A stretch of DNA of 8,471 nt from Sulfurimonas sp. UBA6014 (GTDB taxonomy: Bacteria; Campylobacterota; Campylobacteria; Campylobacterales; Sulfurimonadaceae), in NCBI GenBank assembly GCA_002428085.1, contig DJAA01000037.1:1-8471 (forward strand), read 5' to 3'. Below the pieces are notes generated by a model, which was given only the letters and a program-made list of their open reading frames with translations, was not told the DNA's origin and ran no database searches. Of the stretch, positions 1 to 5,854 are shown piece by piece (position 1 is the first letter of the stretch; each line of letters starts with the position of its first letter). The position numbers were made by a program, and so were the translations under genes.

Positions 1-1
1 A

Positions 2-475
2 ATTAGCGTCTCTTCTACTGCTGTTGGTGCGACAATCAATGCCGGTGGCGGTCAGGATGATATCACACTGGGTCTCGCCGATACCACTATTCAGGCGATT
101 ACCGTAGTGGCAGGTGATTCAATTCAAACGGGTATCGATACTATTGCCAACTTTGGGATAGCAACGGGCACTGGCAGCGATACGCTGGCTCTGGGTAGTA
201 CCACGTTGTTGACTGATGCAGCGGATACGCTGACGGCGTGGATTGTAACAAACGGTATTGCAACTTTGGTTGGGTCTATACTTTCCGACTTCTTGACAGC
301 TGCTACCACTACCACAACCTCAGGTGTGGTGGCCTACTATGATGGTGCAAACACTTATGTCGTGGCATCCGATGGTTTTGTTTCGGGCGTAGATGACACA
401 GTTGTAGAGCTGGTTGGTGTTTCGACTGCGACTGCAGTTGGAGCCGCTGCAGCTACAACGATTCATATCGTCTGA
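2..475 (+). CDS. C-terminal end of a large secreted beta-roll / S-layer-like protein (5' truncated)
   Basis: The frame is open from the first bases of the window and ends with TGA at 473-475, giving 157 residues; the true start lies outside. The GTG at 107 is an internal Val codon. The sequence is rich in Gly, Ala, Thr, Val and Asp and poor in Lys and Cys. It has short motifs typical of beta-roll or S-layer-like proteins (GGGQDDITLG, GSDTLALGSTT) and a tail reading DDTVVELVGV ... TTIHIV. A hydrophobic, Thr/Ala-rich extreme C-terminus of this kind is usual in type I secretion substrates, including RsaA-like S-layer proteins. I infer a surface or secreted protein exported by a T1SS; the exact family is not identified. 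Base composition is unlike the neighbours: 181-240 has 35 G+C of 60, against 18 of 60 at 1201-1260. No T1SS transporter genes lie in the window. Confidence 0.7.
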   Translation: MSVSSTAVGATINAGGGQDDITLGLADTTIQAITVVAGDSIQTGIDTIANFGIATGTGSDTLALGSTTLLTDAADTLTAWIVTNGIATLVGSILSDFLTAATTTTTSGVVAYYDGANTYVVASDGFVSGVDDTVVELVGVSTATAVGAAAATTIHIV

Positions 476-504
476 TAAAAAGAGAAAATGGGAAGTAGAA
501 ATTT

Positions 505-594
505 AAAAACTCATTTTAGACTGCCGCGACTTCTTTGAAGTCTTGCAGTGACGGAGTTTTGTCATAGCATGCGAAGCGCGGCAGTCTAGTTTTT
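505..594. repeat. Long imperfect inverted repeat with inner hairpin; possible bidirectional terminator
   Basis: The perfect 12-bp arms TAGACTGCCGCG (517-528) and CGCGGCAGTCTA (577-588) are flanked by AAAAACT (505-511) and AGTTTTT (588-594), so the whole reads as a stem with A-tract and T-tract edges on either strand. A second hairpin, GACTTC-TTT-GAAGTC, lies inside at 528-542. The inner part GTCATAGCATGCGAAG (561-576) matches the reverse complement of 8451-8466 at 15 of 16 positions, linking this element to the repeat at the window end. It follows the end of the S-layer-like gene, so it may act as a terminator, although the large internal loop makes that uncertain. The rest of 476-726 holds no gene. 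Confidence 0.6.
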
Positions 595-670
595 AGAGAT
601 GCCATCACTCATAAAGATTGCGCAAAACGCTTTATACCAAAAAAAGAGATACGCATCTTAAGATATATTT

Positions 671-699
671 TCTTTCCTGAGTTTTAAAAAAGATATAAT
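671..699 (+). promoter_or_regulatory. Probable promoter of the tonB-exbB-exbD-receptor operon
   Basis: TATAAT at 694-699 is a perfect -10 box 27 bases upstream of the tonB ATG. At the usual 17-bp spacing the -35 position (671-676, TCTTTC) is weak. T-rich sequence before the -10 fits the relaxed -35 requirement described for Campylobacterota sigma-70 promoters. Just upstream is the perfect palindrome ATCTTAAGAT (655-664), preceded by AGAT-ACGC-ATCT (647-658), which could bind a regulator. No Fur-box-like sequence is evident. Confidence 0.6.
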
Positions 700-726
700 T
701 TTAAGGCTTCAAAAAACAGGATAAGC

Positions 727-1386
727 ATGATGAGAGTTGTAGTCTATTTTTTACTTGTTGTGATGATGGTTTTTATCCCTATCTCTTTTGCACCCAAAAA
801 AGTTGTACAGATTGCACCTCCTAAGAGCAATATTGTAAAAGTTACGCTTCAAAGTCCTCCAAAAGAGGAGAAACCGCAACCAAAAATAGAAAAAAAAGAA
901 GCGCTCAAAAAGAAGCCCATTGTAAAGAAAAAAGCAAAACCAGTTGAACAAAAAGTGATACGGCAAAAATTTTCACAGCCACAGCCAATTCAAGAAATCT
1001 TTTATGAGATACCAAAAGAACCAGAAATAGAATCCAAACCAGCCGTTTCTCAGAGCGTTGTTCCTGTGCAAGCTCCAAGTAGCACTCCTAAAAAGAGCAG
1101 TGTAGAAGATGCCTATTACGCCAAGCTCTACGACACGATCAATCAAAATAAAAAATACCCTCTCAAAGCCCTTAAACTTCGCCAAGAAGATAGTATTAAT
1201 GTCTCTTTTAGTGTCTTAAAAAATGGGGAGATTATAAACTTCAAGATACTTAAAGAGTCACAATTTAGTTCACTCAACAATGAGGTGAAGAGAATGTTTG
1301 AAAAAATAAAGGTATTTGAAAAAATACCTCAGGAGCTTCAAGCCCCGCTTGAGGTAGAGATTACAATCAACTTTCAATTAAAATAG
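727..1386 (+). CDS. tonB: TonB-family energy transducer
   Basis: This 219-residue inner-membrane-anchored periplasmic protein should couple the ExbB/ExbD proton channel to an outer-membrane receptor. An N-terminal hydrophobic anchor spans about residues 4-22. It is followed by a Pro/Lys/Glu-rich spacer (about 31-122) of the kind that crosses the periplasm, and a TonB C-terminal domain (about 128-219) with the YP motif at 144-145 and the strand pattern INVSFSVLKNGEI. The ATG at 727 (or 730) has AGG at 718-720 at suitable spacing. The anchor lacks the His of the SxxxH motif of E. coli TonB, so its contact with ExbB/ExbD may differ. It is first in an operon: exbB starts 10 bases after its stop. 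Family assignment is firm; substrate specificity cannot be read from it. Confidence 0.9.
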   Translation: MMRVVVYFLLVVMMVFIPISFAPKKVVQIAPPKSNIVKVTLQSPPKEEKPQPKIEKKEALKKKPIVKKKAKPVEQKVIRQKFSQPQPIQEIFYEIPKEPEIESKPAVSQSVVPVQAPSSTPKKSSVEDAYYAKLYDTINQNKKYPLKALKLRQEDSINVSFSVLKNGEIINFKILKESQFSSLNNEVKRMFEKIKVFEKIPQELQAPLEVEITINFQLK

Positions 1387-1395
1387 GAGAAAAAG

Positions 1396-1971
1396 ATGAG
1401 CATAGCAGATATTTGGGCACATGGGGACTTTGTTATAAAGATTTTGATTATTGCGCTGATTGCAGTTGTAGTGATGGCATTTGAAAAAGGGTACCAATAT
1501 TTTCAAACTTTTAGAGCAATGAAGCAACTCAGAGATAGAGAGCTTTTAGGTGAGCTTGATGGACTCAAAGAGGGCTTTGTAAAAAATACACTCTTAGAGA
1601 TAAAAAACTTTAGTGGAACCTCTGAGACATTACTCAACGCTTTTGTTGGGGTAAAGCTTGACATGTTTGAATCACACATGATGCGTTATGTCACCATCAT
1701 CGGCGTGATTGCTATCCTTGCTCCAATGCTTGGGCTTATTGGGACATTTATAGGTGTTTGGCATGTATTTGAGGGAGTTGGAAATATCGGTTTGAATGAC
1801 CCATCTGTGATAGCGAGAGGGATTAAAGAGGTTATTGTTGACACGATGGCGGGGCTTATTGTGGCTGTTGTTGCTATGGTGTTTTATAAAACTTTTGAGT
1901 TTGTCAGTAGCTATTTTGTTACAAAATTTGAAGAAAAACTCTACAGACTTTTAAGAGGACACGATGCGTAG
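1396..1971 (+). CDS. exbB: ExbB-type proton channel subunit (MotA/TolQ/ExbB family)
   Basis: This 191-residue inner-membrane protein is expected to form the pentameric ExbB channel that uses proton motive force to drive TonB. Three membrane segments are visible at about residues 13-30, 99-122 and 144-168, the standard topology. The family signature LAPMLGLIGTFIGV (108-121) and the third-helix motif VDTMAGLIVAVVA (148-160) carry the conserved polar Thr117 and Thr150 facing the pore in known structures. Shine-Dalgarno AGGAG (1385-1389) overlaps the tonB stop and sits 6 bases from the ATG. The gene overlaps exbD by 8 nt, suggesting translational coupling. Its position between tonB and exbD favours ExbB over TolQ. 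It is shorter than E. coli ExbB but has all family landmarks. Confidence 0.92.
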   Translation: MSIADIWAHGDFVIKILIIALIAVVVMAFEKGYQYFQTFRAMKQLRDRELLGELDGLKEGFVKNTLLEIKNFSGTSETLLNAFVGVKLDMFESHMMRYVTIIGVIAILAPMLGLIGTFIGVWHVFEGVGNIGLNDPSVIARGIKEVIVDTMAGLIVAVVAMVFYKTFEFVSSYFVTKFEEKLYRLLRGHDA

Positions 1972-2377
1972 AGGCAAGAAAAAAAGGGCTTTTCACCTTG
2001 ATATTGCCCCTGTAAATTTGATAGATTTACTCCTTATATTGCTCATATTTTTTGTGACAACTACCACATTTTTGCAACTAAAAGTGATAGAGCTTAATGT
2101 TCCAACTGCCAAAAATAATGAGACGCAATATAAAAAGAATCTTACCTATGTTCTGAGTATCAAAGAGGATTGTACGTTGTTTTTTGATAATGTGCCTGTG
2201 CGCAAAGAAAATTTATCTCAAATGATTCGGGCGAAATATCAACAAGATAAAAAAGCCATATTTCAAGTTGGGGCGGATAAAAACGCACCTTATTATTGTT
2301 TTGTTGCAGTGCTTGATATTTTTAAAGACAACAATATTGAAAATATTTCCATACTTACAAAAGAGAAGGGTGAATGA
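1964..2377 (+). CDS. exbD: ExbD-type proton channel subunit
   Basis: This 137-residue protein has a short basic cytoplasmic N-terminus, one membrane helix (about residues 18-40, NLIDLLLILLIFF) and a periplasmic domain, as in ExbD/TolR. Asp21 in NLID aligns with the essential membrane Asp of ExbD that carries protons. The start ATG at 1964 lies inside the 3' end of exbB, with AAGAGG at 1953-1958. The stop overlaps the receptor start in ATGA at 2374-2377, so expression is probably coupled from exbB through to the receptor. Two Cys residues (in EDCTLFF and YYCFV) are present in the periplasmic part. Assignment is strong from topology, the Asp and context. Confidence 0.92.
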   Translation: MRRGKKKRAFHLDIAPVNLIDLLLILLIFFVTTTTFLQLKVIELNVPTAKNNETQYKKNLTYVLSIKEDCTLFFDNVPVRKENLSQMIRAKYQQDKKAIFQVGADKNAPYYCFVAVLDIFKDNNIENISILTKEKGE

Positions 2378-4419
2378 TGATGAAGTTTTTAACACTATTA
2401 TTATTGGCATGGAGTGTCTCGTATGGGGTTAATTTAGGGGTTGTAGATGTTGGCGCAGAGCAATCAAGCCAGACGCAAGCGCCATTTGAGAGTGTTTTTG
2501 AAGAACCAGAGTATCTTGAAAATAGTGAACATGTAAACTCTATGCCCTCCCAAAAACGTCTCACCACTAAAGAGGCGATGTTTATCCCTGGTGTGCAAGG
2601 TGACCCTGTAAAGGCGTTGCAAAGTTTGAGCGGTATTACTTCTGTGAGTGACACGAAGGGAGAGTTGTTTATCTACGGCTCTAAACCTGAAGAGTCCCTC
2701 ACAACGATCAACCACCTCCCTATTGGATATCTTTTTCATTTAGGGGGTTTGCACTCAGTCATCTCTCCTGATACCATTGAGCAAATTGATGCCTATTTGG
2801 CAGGATTTGATGCGACTTATGGAAACGCTATGGGGGGAGTAATCAACATCACCCCAAAATATCCTGATAATACGCTCAGCGGATATGGTCATGTTGGACT
2901 TTTTGACTCCTCGGCTGGGATAAATGTTCCGCTTAGCGATAATCTTAGTTTTTATTTTGGGGCAAGACGAAGCTACTTTGACCTCCTTTTAGCCTCAATC
3001 GGAAAAGCAACAGGGACAATTGATGCCGACTCAAACACAACATATACAGAGTTTCCAAACTACTATGACATTAGTTTGTTTATGAAGTATCAAAAAGATA
3101 GCAACAATCTCTACTCCCTTGAGCTTATCAGTGCAGGGGATTCGCTAGAGATACAAAGCTACGATAACGCTATTAAAGACCCTGCCGCCACAGGAGAAAT
3201 CAATGCAGATTATGGATTTACGACGCTGGGTTTGCGTCATCTTGGTTTTTATAACAGTCATGAGACCAACTCGCTTTTGTATAGCAAATACGAGTTTCAA
3301 AATTTAGAACTCTTTGATGGGTACTTTTTAAAGATTAAAACATATGAAAATGGTTTTTTCCATCAAAGCACTTTTTCGCAGGGTTCACATAAGTTTGTCG
3401 CAGGTGTTGAGCTGCAAAATTTTATCACTCCACTTGATTTGAACATCTCAAGACCTCCAACCGATGATAATCCAGACTATGACTTAACGACTGAGGATAT
3501 TTACAAGATCAATACTACGATTGCAACAAATAGCGGGACACTTTTTTTTGAAGATATTTACTCTTTAAGCGATTCATGGCTTATGCGATACGGCGGACGG
3601 TTGGGTACTACCGATTATAACGAGCTAAAGAGCTATTTTGACCCGCGGTTTTCTCTCTTAAAATCACTTGATAACGCCAATAACGTCTCTTTTTCCACTG
3701 GTATTTATACCCAAATTCCTCTTGGGTATAAAATCGTAAAAGATTTAGGAAATCCAAATGCAACCTATGAGCGGGCAGAACATTATGTTCTCCACTACGA
3801 CAACAGCTATCTTGAGGGGACAACATTTAACATCGATGGGTATTTTAAAAAATATAGAGATTTAGTGATAGAAGATGCAACCTACAACTATCTCAATCAA
3901 GGACGCGGGTATGCGTATGGGATAGATGTGAATCTCAAAGTGCGTTCAGGCGACTACTATGGATTTTTGGCATACACCTATTTAAATTCAAAAAGAGAGC
4001 TCTCCACGCAAAGTGATGATTTGTATCGATTTTATGGCGAAGTTCCTCACACGCTCCAGTTTGTAGGCGGCGTCAAATTTTATGACGATTTCGCCTTCTC
4101 TACAAGAGTCAACTATCATAGTGGCGCCCCTTTTACTGATGTAGTGGGAACATATTTAGAAGATGGAACTGGACGTATACGCCCTTTATATGAAGAGCCG
4201 TTTCGTTCAAGGCTGCCAGATTATTTTACCCTCAACATAAAAATTGCACAAGAGATAAAATATGCTGACAATACCTCTTTTGAGTGGTCGTTTGAGATTA
4301 TGAATCTTACAAACAATAAAAATATCTCCTCAATTCGTTACAACGATGATTACAGTGAGAAGGAGTTTGTAACTGGACTCCCACTTATCCCTTGGTTTGA
4401 TGTGACGTATAGATTTTAG
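2374..4419 (+). CDS. TonB-dependent outer-membrane receptor, substrate unknown
   Basis: This is an intact 681-residue outer-membrane transporter. A signal peptide (about residues 1-18, MMMKFLTLLLLAWSVSYG) precedes a roughly 45-residue acidic extension. The plug domain follows (about 64-162), with PGVQGDPVKALQSLSGI (72-88) and the closing YGNAMGGVINITP (149-161). The rest (about 165-681) is a beta-barrel with alternating aromatic strands ending in the C-terminal Phe expected for BAM assembly. GVVDVGAE (22-29) could be the TonB box, but this is not certain. Three consecutive ATGs begin the ORF; AAGGG at 2366-2370 is spaced better for the second or third (2377, 2380). The gene is coupled to exbD, so this receptor probably has a dedicated TonB complex. 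Ligand (siderophore, metal complex, cobalamin, nickel or other) cannot be deduced from what I can see. Confidence 0.9.
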   Translation: MMMKFLTLLLLAWSVSYGVNLGVVDVGAEQSSQTQAPFESVFEEPEYLENSEHVNSMPSQKRLTTKEAMFIPGVQGDPVKALQSLSGITSVSDTKGELFIYGSKPEESLTTINHLPIGYLFHLGGLHSVISPDTIEQIDAYLAGFDATYGNAMGGVINITPKYPDNTLSGYGHVGLFDSSAGINVPLSDNLSFYFGARRSYFDLLLASIGKATGTIDADSNTTYTEFPNYYDISLFMKYQKDSNNLYSLELISAGDSLEIQSYDNAIKDPAATGEINADYGFTTLGLRHLGFYNSHETNSLLYSKYEFQNLELFDGYFLKIKTYENGFFHQSTFSQGSHKFVAGVELQNFITPLDLNISRPPTDDNPDYDLTTEDIYKINTTIATNSGTLFFEDIYSLSDSWLMRYGGRLGTTDYNELKSYFDPRFSLLKSLDNANNVSFSTGIYTQIPLGYKIVKDLGNPNATYERAEHYVLHYDNSYLEGTTFNIDGYFKKYRDLVIEDATYNYLNQGRGYAYGIDVNLKVRSGDYYGFLAYTYLNSKRELSTQSDDLYRFYGEVPHTLQFVGGVKFYDDFAFSTRVNYHSGAPFTDVVGTYLEDGTGRIRPLYEEPFRSRLPDYFTLNIKIAQEIKYADNTSFEWSFEIMNLTNNKNISSIRYNDDYSEKEFVTGLPLIPWFDVTYRF

Positions 4420-4424
4420 ATGAG

Positions 4425-4444
4425 GCTTCTTATAGAAGCTCTTT
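4425..4444 (+). terminator. Short hairpin after the receptor gene, possible weak terminator
   Basis: GCTTCT-TAT-AGAAGC (4425-4439) makes a 6-bp stem with a 3-base loop five bases after the receptor stop, followed by TCTTT. The stem is short and the T tract is interrupted, so termination may be weak, or may depend on the large inverted repeat that begins at 4446. Confidence 0.4.
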
Positions 4445-4445
4445 G

Positions 4446-4580
4446 AGATTGCTTCGCGTTGCTCGCAATGACCGTTACTTTTTTGCAATAACGGTTACTT
4501 CTTGTCAACAACTGTCATTTCTTTTCAATGACCCTCATTTCTTTGCAATGACCGTCATTGCGAGCAAAGCGAAGCAATCT
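4446..4580. repeat. Compound inverted repeat: 27-bp arms around a tandem array
   Basis: The left arm (4446-4472) and the right arm (4554-4580) are inverted copies identical at 26 of 27 positions. They begin AGATTGCTTCGC and end GCGAAGCAATCT, and each also contains the GCTCGCAATGAC / GTCATTGCGAGC half. The 81 bases between them are filled by a 20-bp tandem repeat, annotated separately. As RNA or single-stranded DNA the arms could form a long stem. The motif resembles the short palindromic repeats often dispersed between bacterial genes, and related copies occur at 6348-6404 and 8440-8471. No ORF is involved. The rest of 4581-4760 shows no gene, only AT-rich sequence leading to a possible promoter. 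Confidence 0.85.
4465..4564 (+). repeat. Five degenerate 20-bp tandem repeat units
   Basis: Exactly five 20-base units run without gaps at 4465, 4485, 4505, 4525 and 4545. The approximate consensus is GCAATGACCGTCATTTCTTT; the first and last units merge into the flanking inverted arms. Each unit contains a small palindrome of the form AATGAC-C-GTCATT, best preserved in the last unit. Variation between units is mostly single-base, so the array looks like repeated expansion of the repeat tip with later drift. Confidence 0.85.
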
Positions 4581-4705
4581 ATAGACTATCCAAATTGCCC
4601 CTTAACCCCTCAATAACTTGTTCAATTGCCCTTCTATGCGTAAGTTTAGAACTCTCTTATAGCTCACAACACAATCAATAACAATACTCTTCGTAATGTC
4701 ACAAC

Positions 4706-4721
4706 TATATAACAATATAAA
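4706..4721 (+). promoter_or_regulatory. Candidate -10 region for the gene beginning at 4761
   Basis: Two overlapping -10-like boxes, TATATA (4706-4711) and TATAAA (4716-4721), lie 40-55 bases before the ATG at 4761 in strongly AT-rich sequence. No convincing -35 is visible. The downstream ATG has a good ribosome site (AAGGAT at 4750-4755), so a promoter here is plausible but not proven. Confidence 0.35.
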
Positions 4722-4760
4722 AGTAGAATTTTTACTGTAAATAAACTTTAAGGATGTGAC

Positions 4761-5354
4761 ATGCTATATAAAGGTAAAAAAAATATTCAAGTGCTCCTTA
4801 GTGCTTTGATTATTAGTTCCATGGGTCTCGTAGGATGTAGTGATGGTGGGGAGAGGAAGTAGTTCAAATACAGAACCACTCGTAGCAGTAGTAAGAACAG
4901 TTTCTGGAGTCGCAGTAGAGAAAGTTATCTTGCAGGTTTGACAGTTACTCTCAGCAAAGGAGTAGACACAAGTACAGGCAAAGCTTTTGAAGGTACTTTA
5001 AAGGAAAACAAAATGGCAACAATGGCAAAGATATTTTTAACAACAGGTGCAGCAAATGATGTAGTTTCTAACTCAAAAGATGAGACTTTTGGTTCATCAG
5101 CATCAGAGGGAATCTCAATAGCAGCGGATTTTACAGGAGTAGTGGTTGATTCAAATACTGATACAGTAATTTTGGTTGGAGCAATTGATGCGTATTCATT
5201 TGAGCAAGCTGGAAATGTTTTGAATATCTATACTGCTTTTGATGGTTTCCTTGATGCTGCTATTGCAGCATATACAGTGAATTCTGCTGCATTTATTGCA
5301 TACAATGCCGCAAATAGTGACCACCTAAATGGATGCGTTCATTTAAGTGCGTAA
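4761..5354 (+). pseudogene. Frameshifted lipoprotein gene, joined to an S-layer-like domain
   Basis: The ATG at 4761 follows AAGGAT at 6-base spacing and encodes a clear lipoprotein signal peptide: basic start, hydrophobic core, lipobox LVGC with Cys26, then SDGG. The frame stops at TAG 4860-4862 after 33 residues. Reading resumes one base over from 4855 as GSSSNTEPLVAVVRTVSGVA and closes at 4939. From about 4920 the original frame reads ESYLAGLTVTLSKG and continues to 5354. VSGVAV plus ESYLAGLTVTL together look like one continuous domain start, as in cell-surface lipoproteins with carboxypeptidase-like or SdrD-type repeats. This implies two compensating shifts, a net +1 near 4848-4857 and a net +2 near 4917-4923. 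Genuine decay and sequencing or assembly error both fit. The lipoprotein part probably ends near 5012, where a separate start site begins. Confidence 0.65.
5013..5354 (+). CDS. Short S-layer/T1SS-type N-terminal domain protein, probably truncated
   Basis: The ATG at 5013 has an excellent AAGGAA site (5001-5006) at 6-base spacing, giving 113 residues. The frame is open further upstream, but that part reads as the lipoprotein remnant, so 5013 is the more natural start. The pattern (DETFGSSASEGISIA, GVVVDSNTDTVILVGAID, YSFEQAGNVLNIY) resembles a module I recognise from large secreted repeat proteins, in which a 'vD.N.e.V.l' strand is followed by 'Y.F.Q.GN.l.VY'. There is no Sec signal, as expected for T1SS substrates. 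Such proteins are normally many hundreds of residues long. Here the ORF ends soon after with an Ala-rich stretch and NGCVHLSA, including a Cys that is unusual for this class. I infer a truncated or degenerate copy; a genuine small protein is possible. Confidence 0.5.
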   Translation: MATMAKIFLTTGAANDVVSNSKDETFGSSASEGISIAADFTGVVVDSNTDTVILVGAIDAYSFEQAGNVLNIYTAFDGFLDAAIAAYTVNSAAFIAYNAANSDHLNGCVHLSA

Positions 5355-5378
5355 CATAAGTTACATAAAGGGAAAAAA

Positions 5379-5693
5379 ATGAAAACAATTTTTCTTATCA
5401 TGATAGCTCTTATCCAAATCGTATCTGCATTTGACGATTATTACTATCAGAATGAAAACGGGGTTATTTTAGGGGTTGAGGACAAAATCATTGTAAAAAT
5501 CAGAGATGGAGTTGCAATAGATAATCTTCTCTCGCAGTTTAATCTCTCATTTGAAAAAATGCTTGCTAAAAATCTCTATCTTTTAAAAGTTGAGCATAAA
5601 AAATTCGCCATAGATGTATCCAACAAACTCAGCGAGCATGATGCAATACAATATGCGCAACCCGATTTTATCAGAACAAAAACAAGAAGATAG
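5379..5693 (+). CDS. Free-standing subtilase propeptide-like protein (probable 5' piece of a broken protease gene)
   Basis: This 104-residue ORF has AAAGGG (5367-5372) six bases before its ATG and a good Sec signal peptide (residues 1-17, MKTIFLIMIALIQIVSA). The mature part reads like the inhibitory propeptide of S8 subtilases of the fervidolysin type: a strand with IIVKIRDG, a helix with IDNLLSQF, the strand LYLLKV, then KLSEHDAIQYAQPDFI close to the usual 'v.yAqPdy' end of the prodomain. In normal proteases a catalytic domain with Asp, His and Ser motifs follows. Here TAG at 5691-5693 stops right after RTKTRR, and a subtilase remnant follows only downstream. It is most likely the 5' fragment of a disrupted gene. 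A secreted stand-alone prodomain acting as a protease inhibitor is the alternative. Confidence 0.6.
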   Translation: MKTIFLIMIALIQIVSAFDDYYYQNENGVILGVEDKIIVKIRDGVAIDNLLSQFNLSFEKMLAKNLYLLKVEHKKFAIDVSNKLSEHDAIQYAQPDFIRTKTRR

Positions 5694-5695
5694 TC

Positions 5696-5854
5696 ATGAT
5701 GAAAAAATATTTTTTTTTCTCACTCTTGTTGATGGGATGCGGAGGCTCTTCTAATAATGACTCCGATGCTGATATTTTCAATATGTTGTTCAAAGAGGAG
5801 CTTTACTGCTGGCAACAGCGGTATATCAATTATGAAAGTGGTTTTTATGCTTAA
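5696..5854 (+). CDS. Small lipoprotein-like ORF fused to protease remnant sequence
   Basis: ATG at 5696 (or 5699) gives about 52 residues. The N-terminus is a lipoprotein signal: MMKKY, hydrophobic FFFSLLLM and lipobox LLMGC, followed by GGSSNNDS, a typical flexible lipoprotein start. The codons after the lipobox (DADIFNM) resemble the subtilase strand before the oxyanion region, and the same frame runs, after TAA at 5852-5854, directly into protease sequence. No strong ribosome site is seen. It may be a deletion junction joining a lipoprotein start to the middle of a subtilase gene, rather than a working gene. The T8 run at 5711-5718 is a possible slippage point. Confidence 0.4.
   Translation: MMKKYFFFSLLLMGCGGSSNNDSDADIFNMLFKEELYCWQQRYINYESGFYA

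Noticed and set aside
611..635. ATAAAG...CTTTAT inverted repeat as a terminator or regulator site
   Set aside because: The pairing needs a bulge, the arms are short and AT-rich, and there is no T tract; it is easily expected by chance in this composition.
2355..2739. Two overlapping minus-strand ORFs within the receptor gene start
   Set aside because: Both are antisense to the signal peptide and plug region of an unambiguous TonB-dependent receptor and show no ribosome site or known motif.
4465..4564. Regular short repeats suggesting a CRISPR array
   Set aside because: The 20-bp units are directly adjacent with no unique spacers and are degenerate; no cas genes are present.
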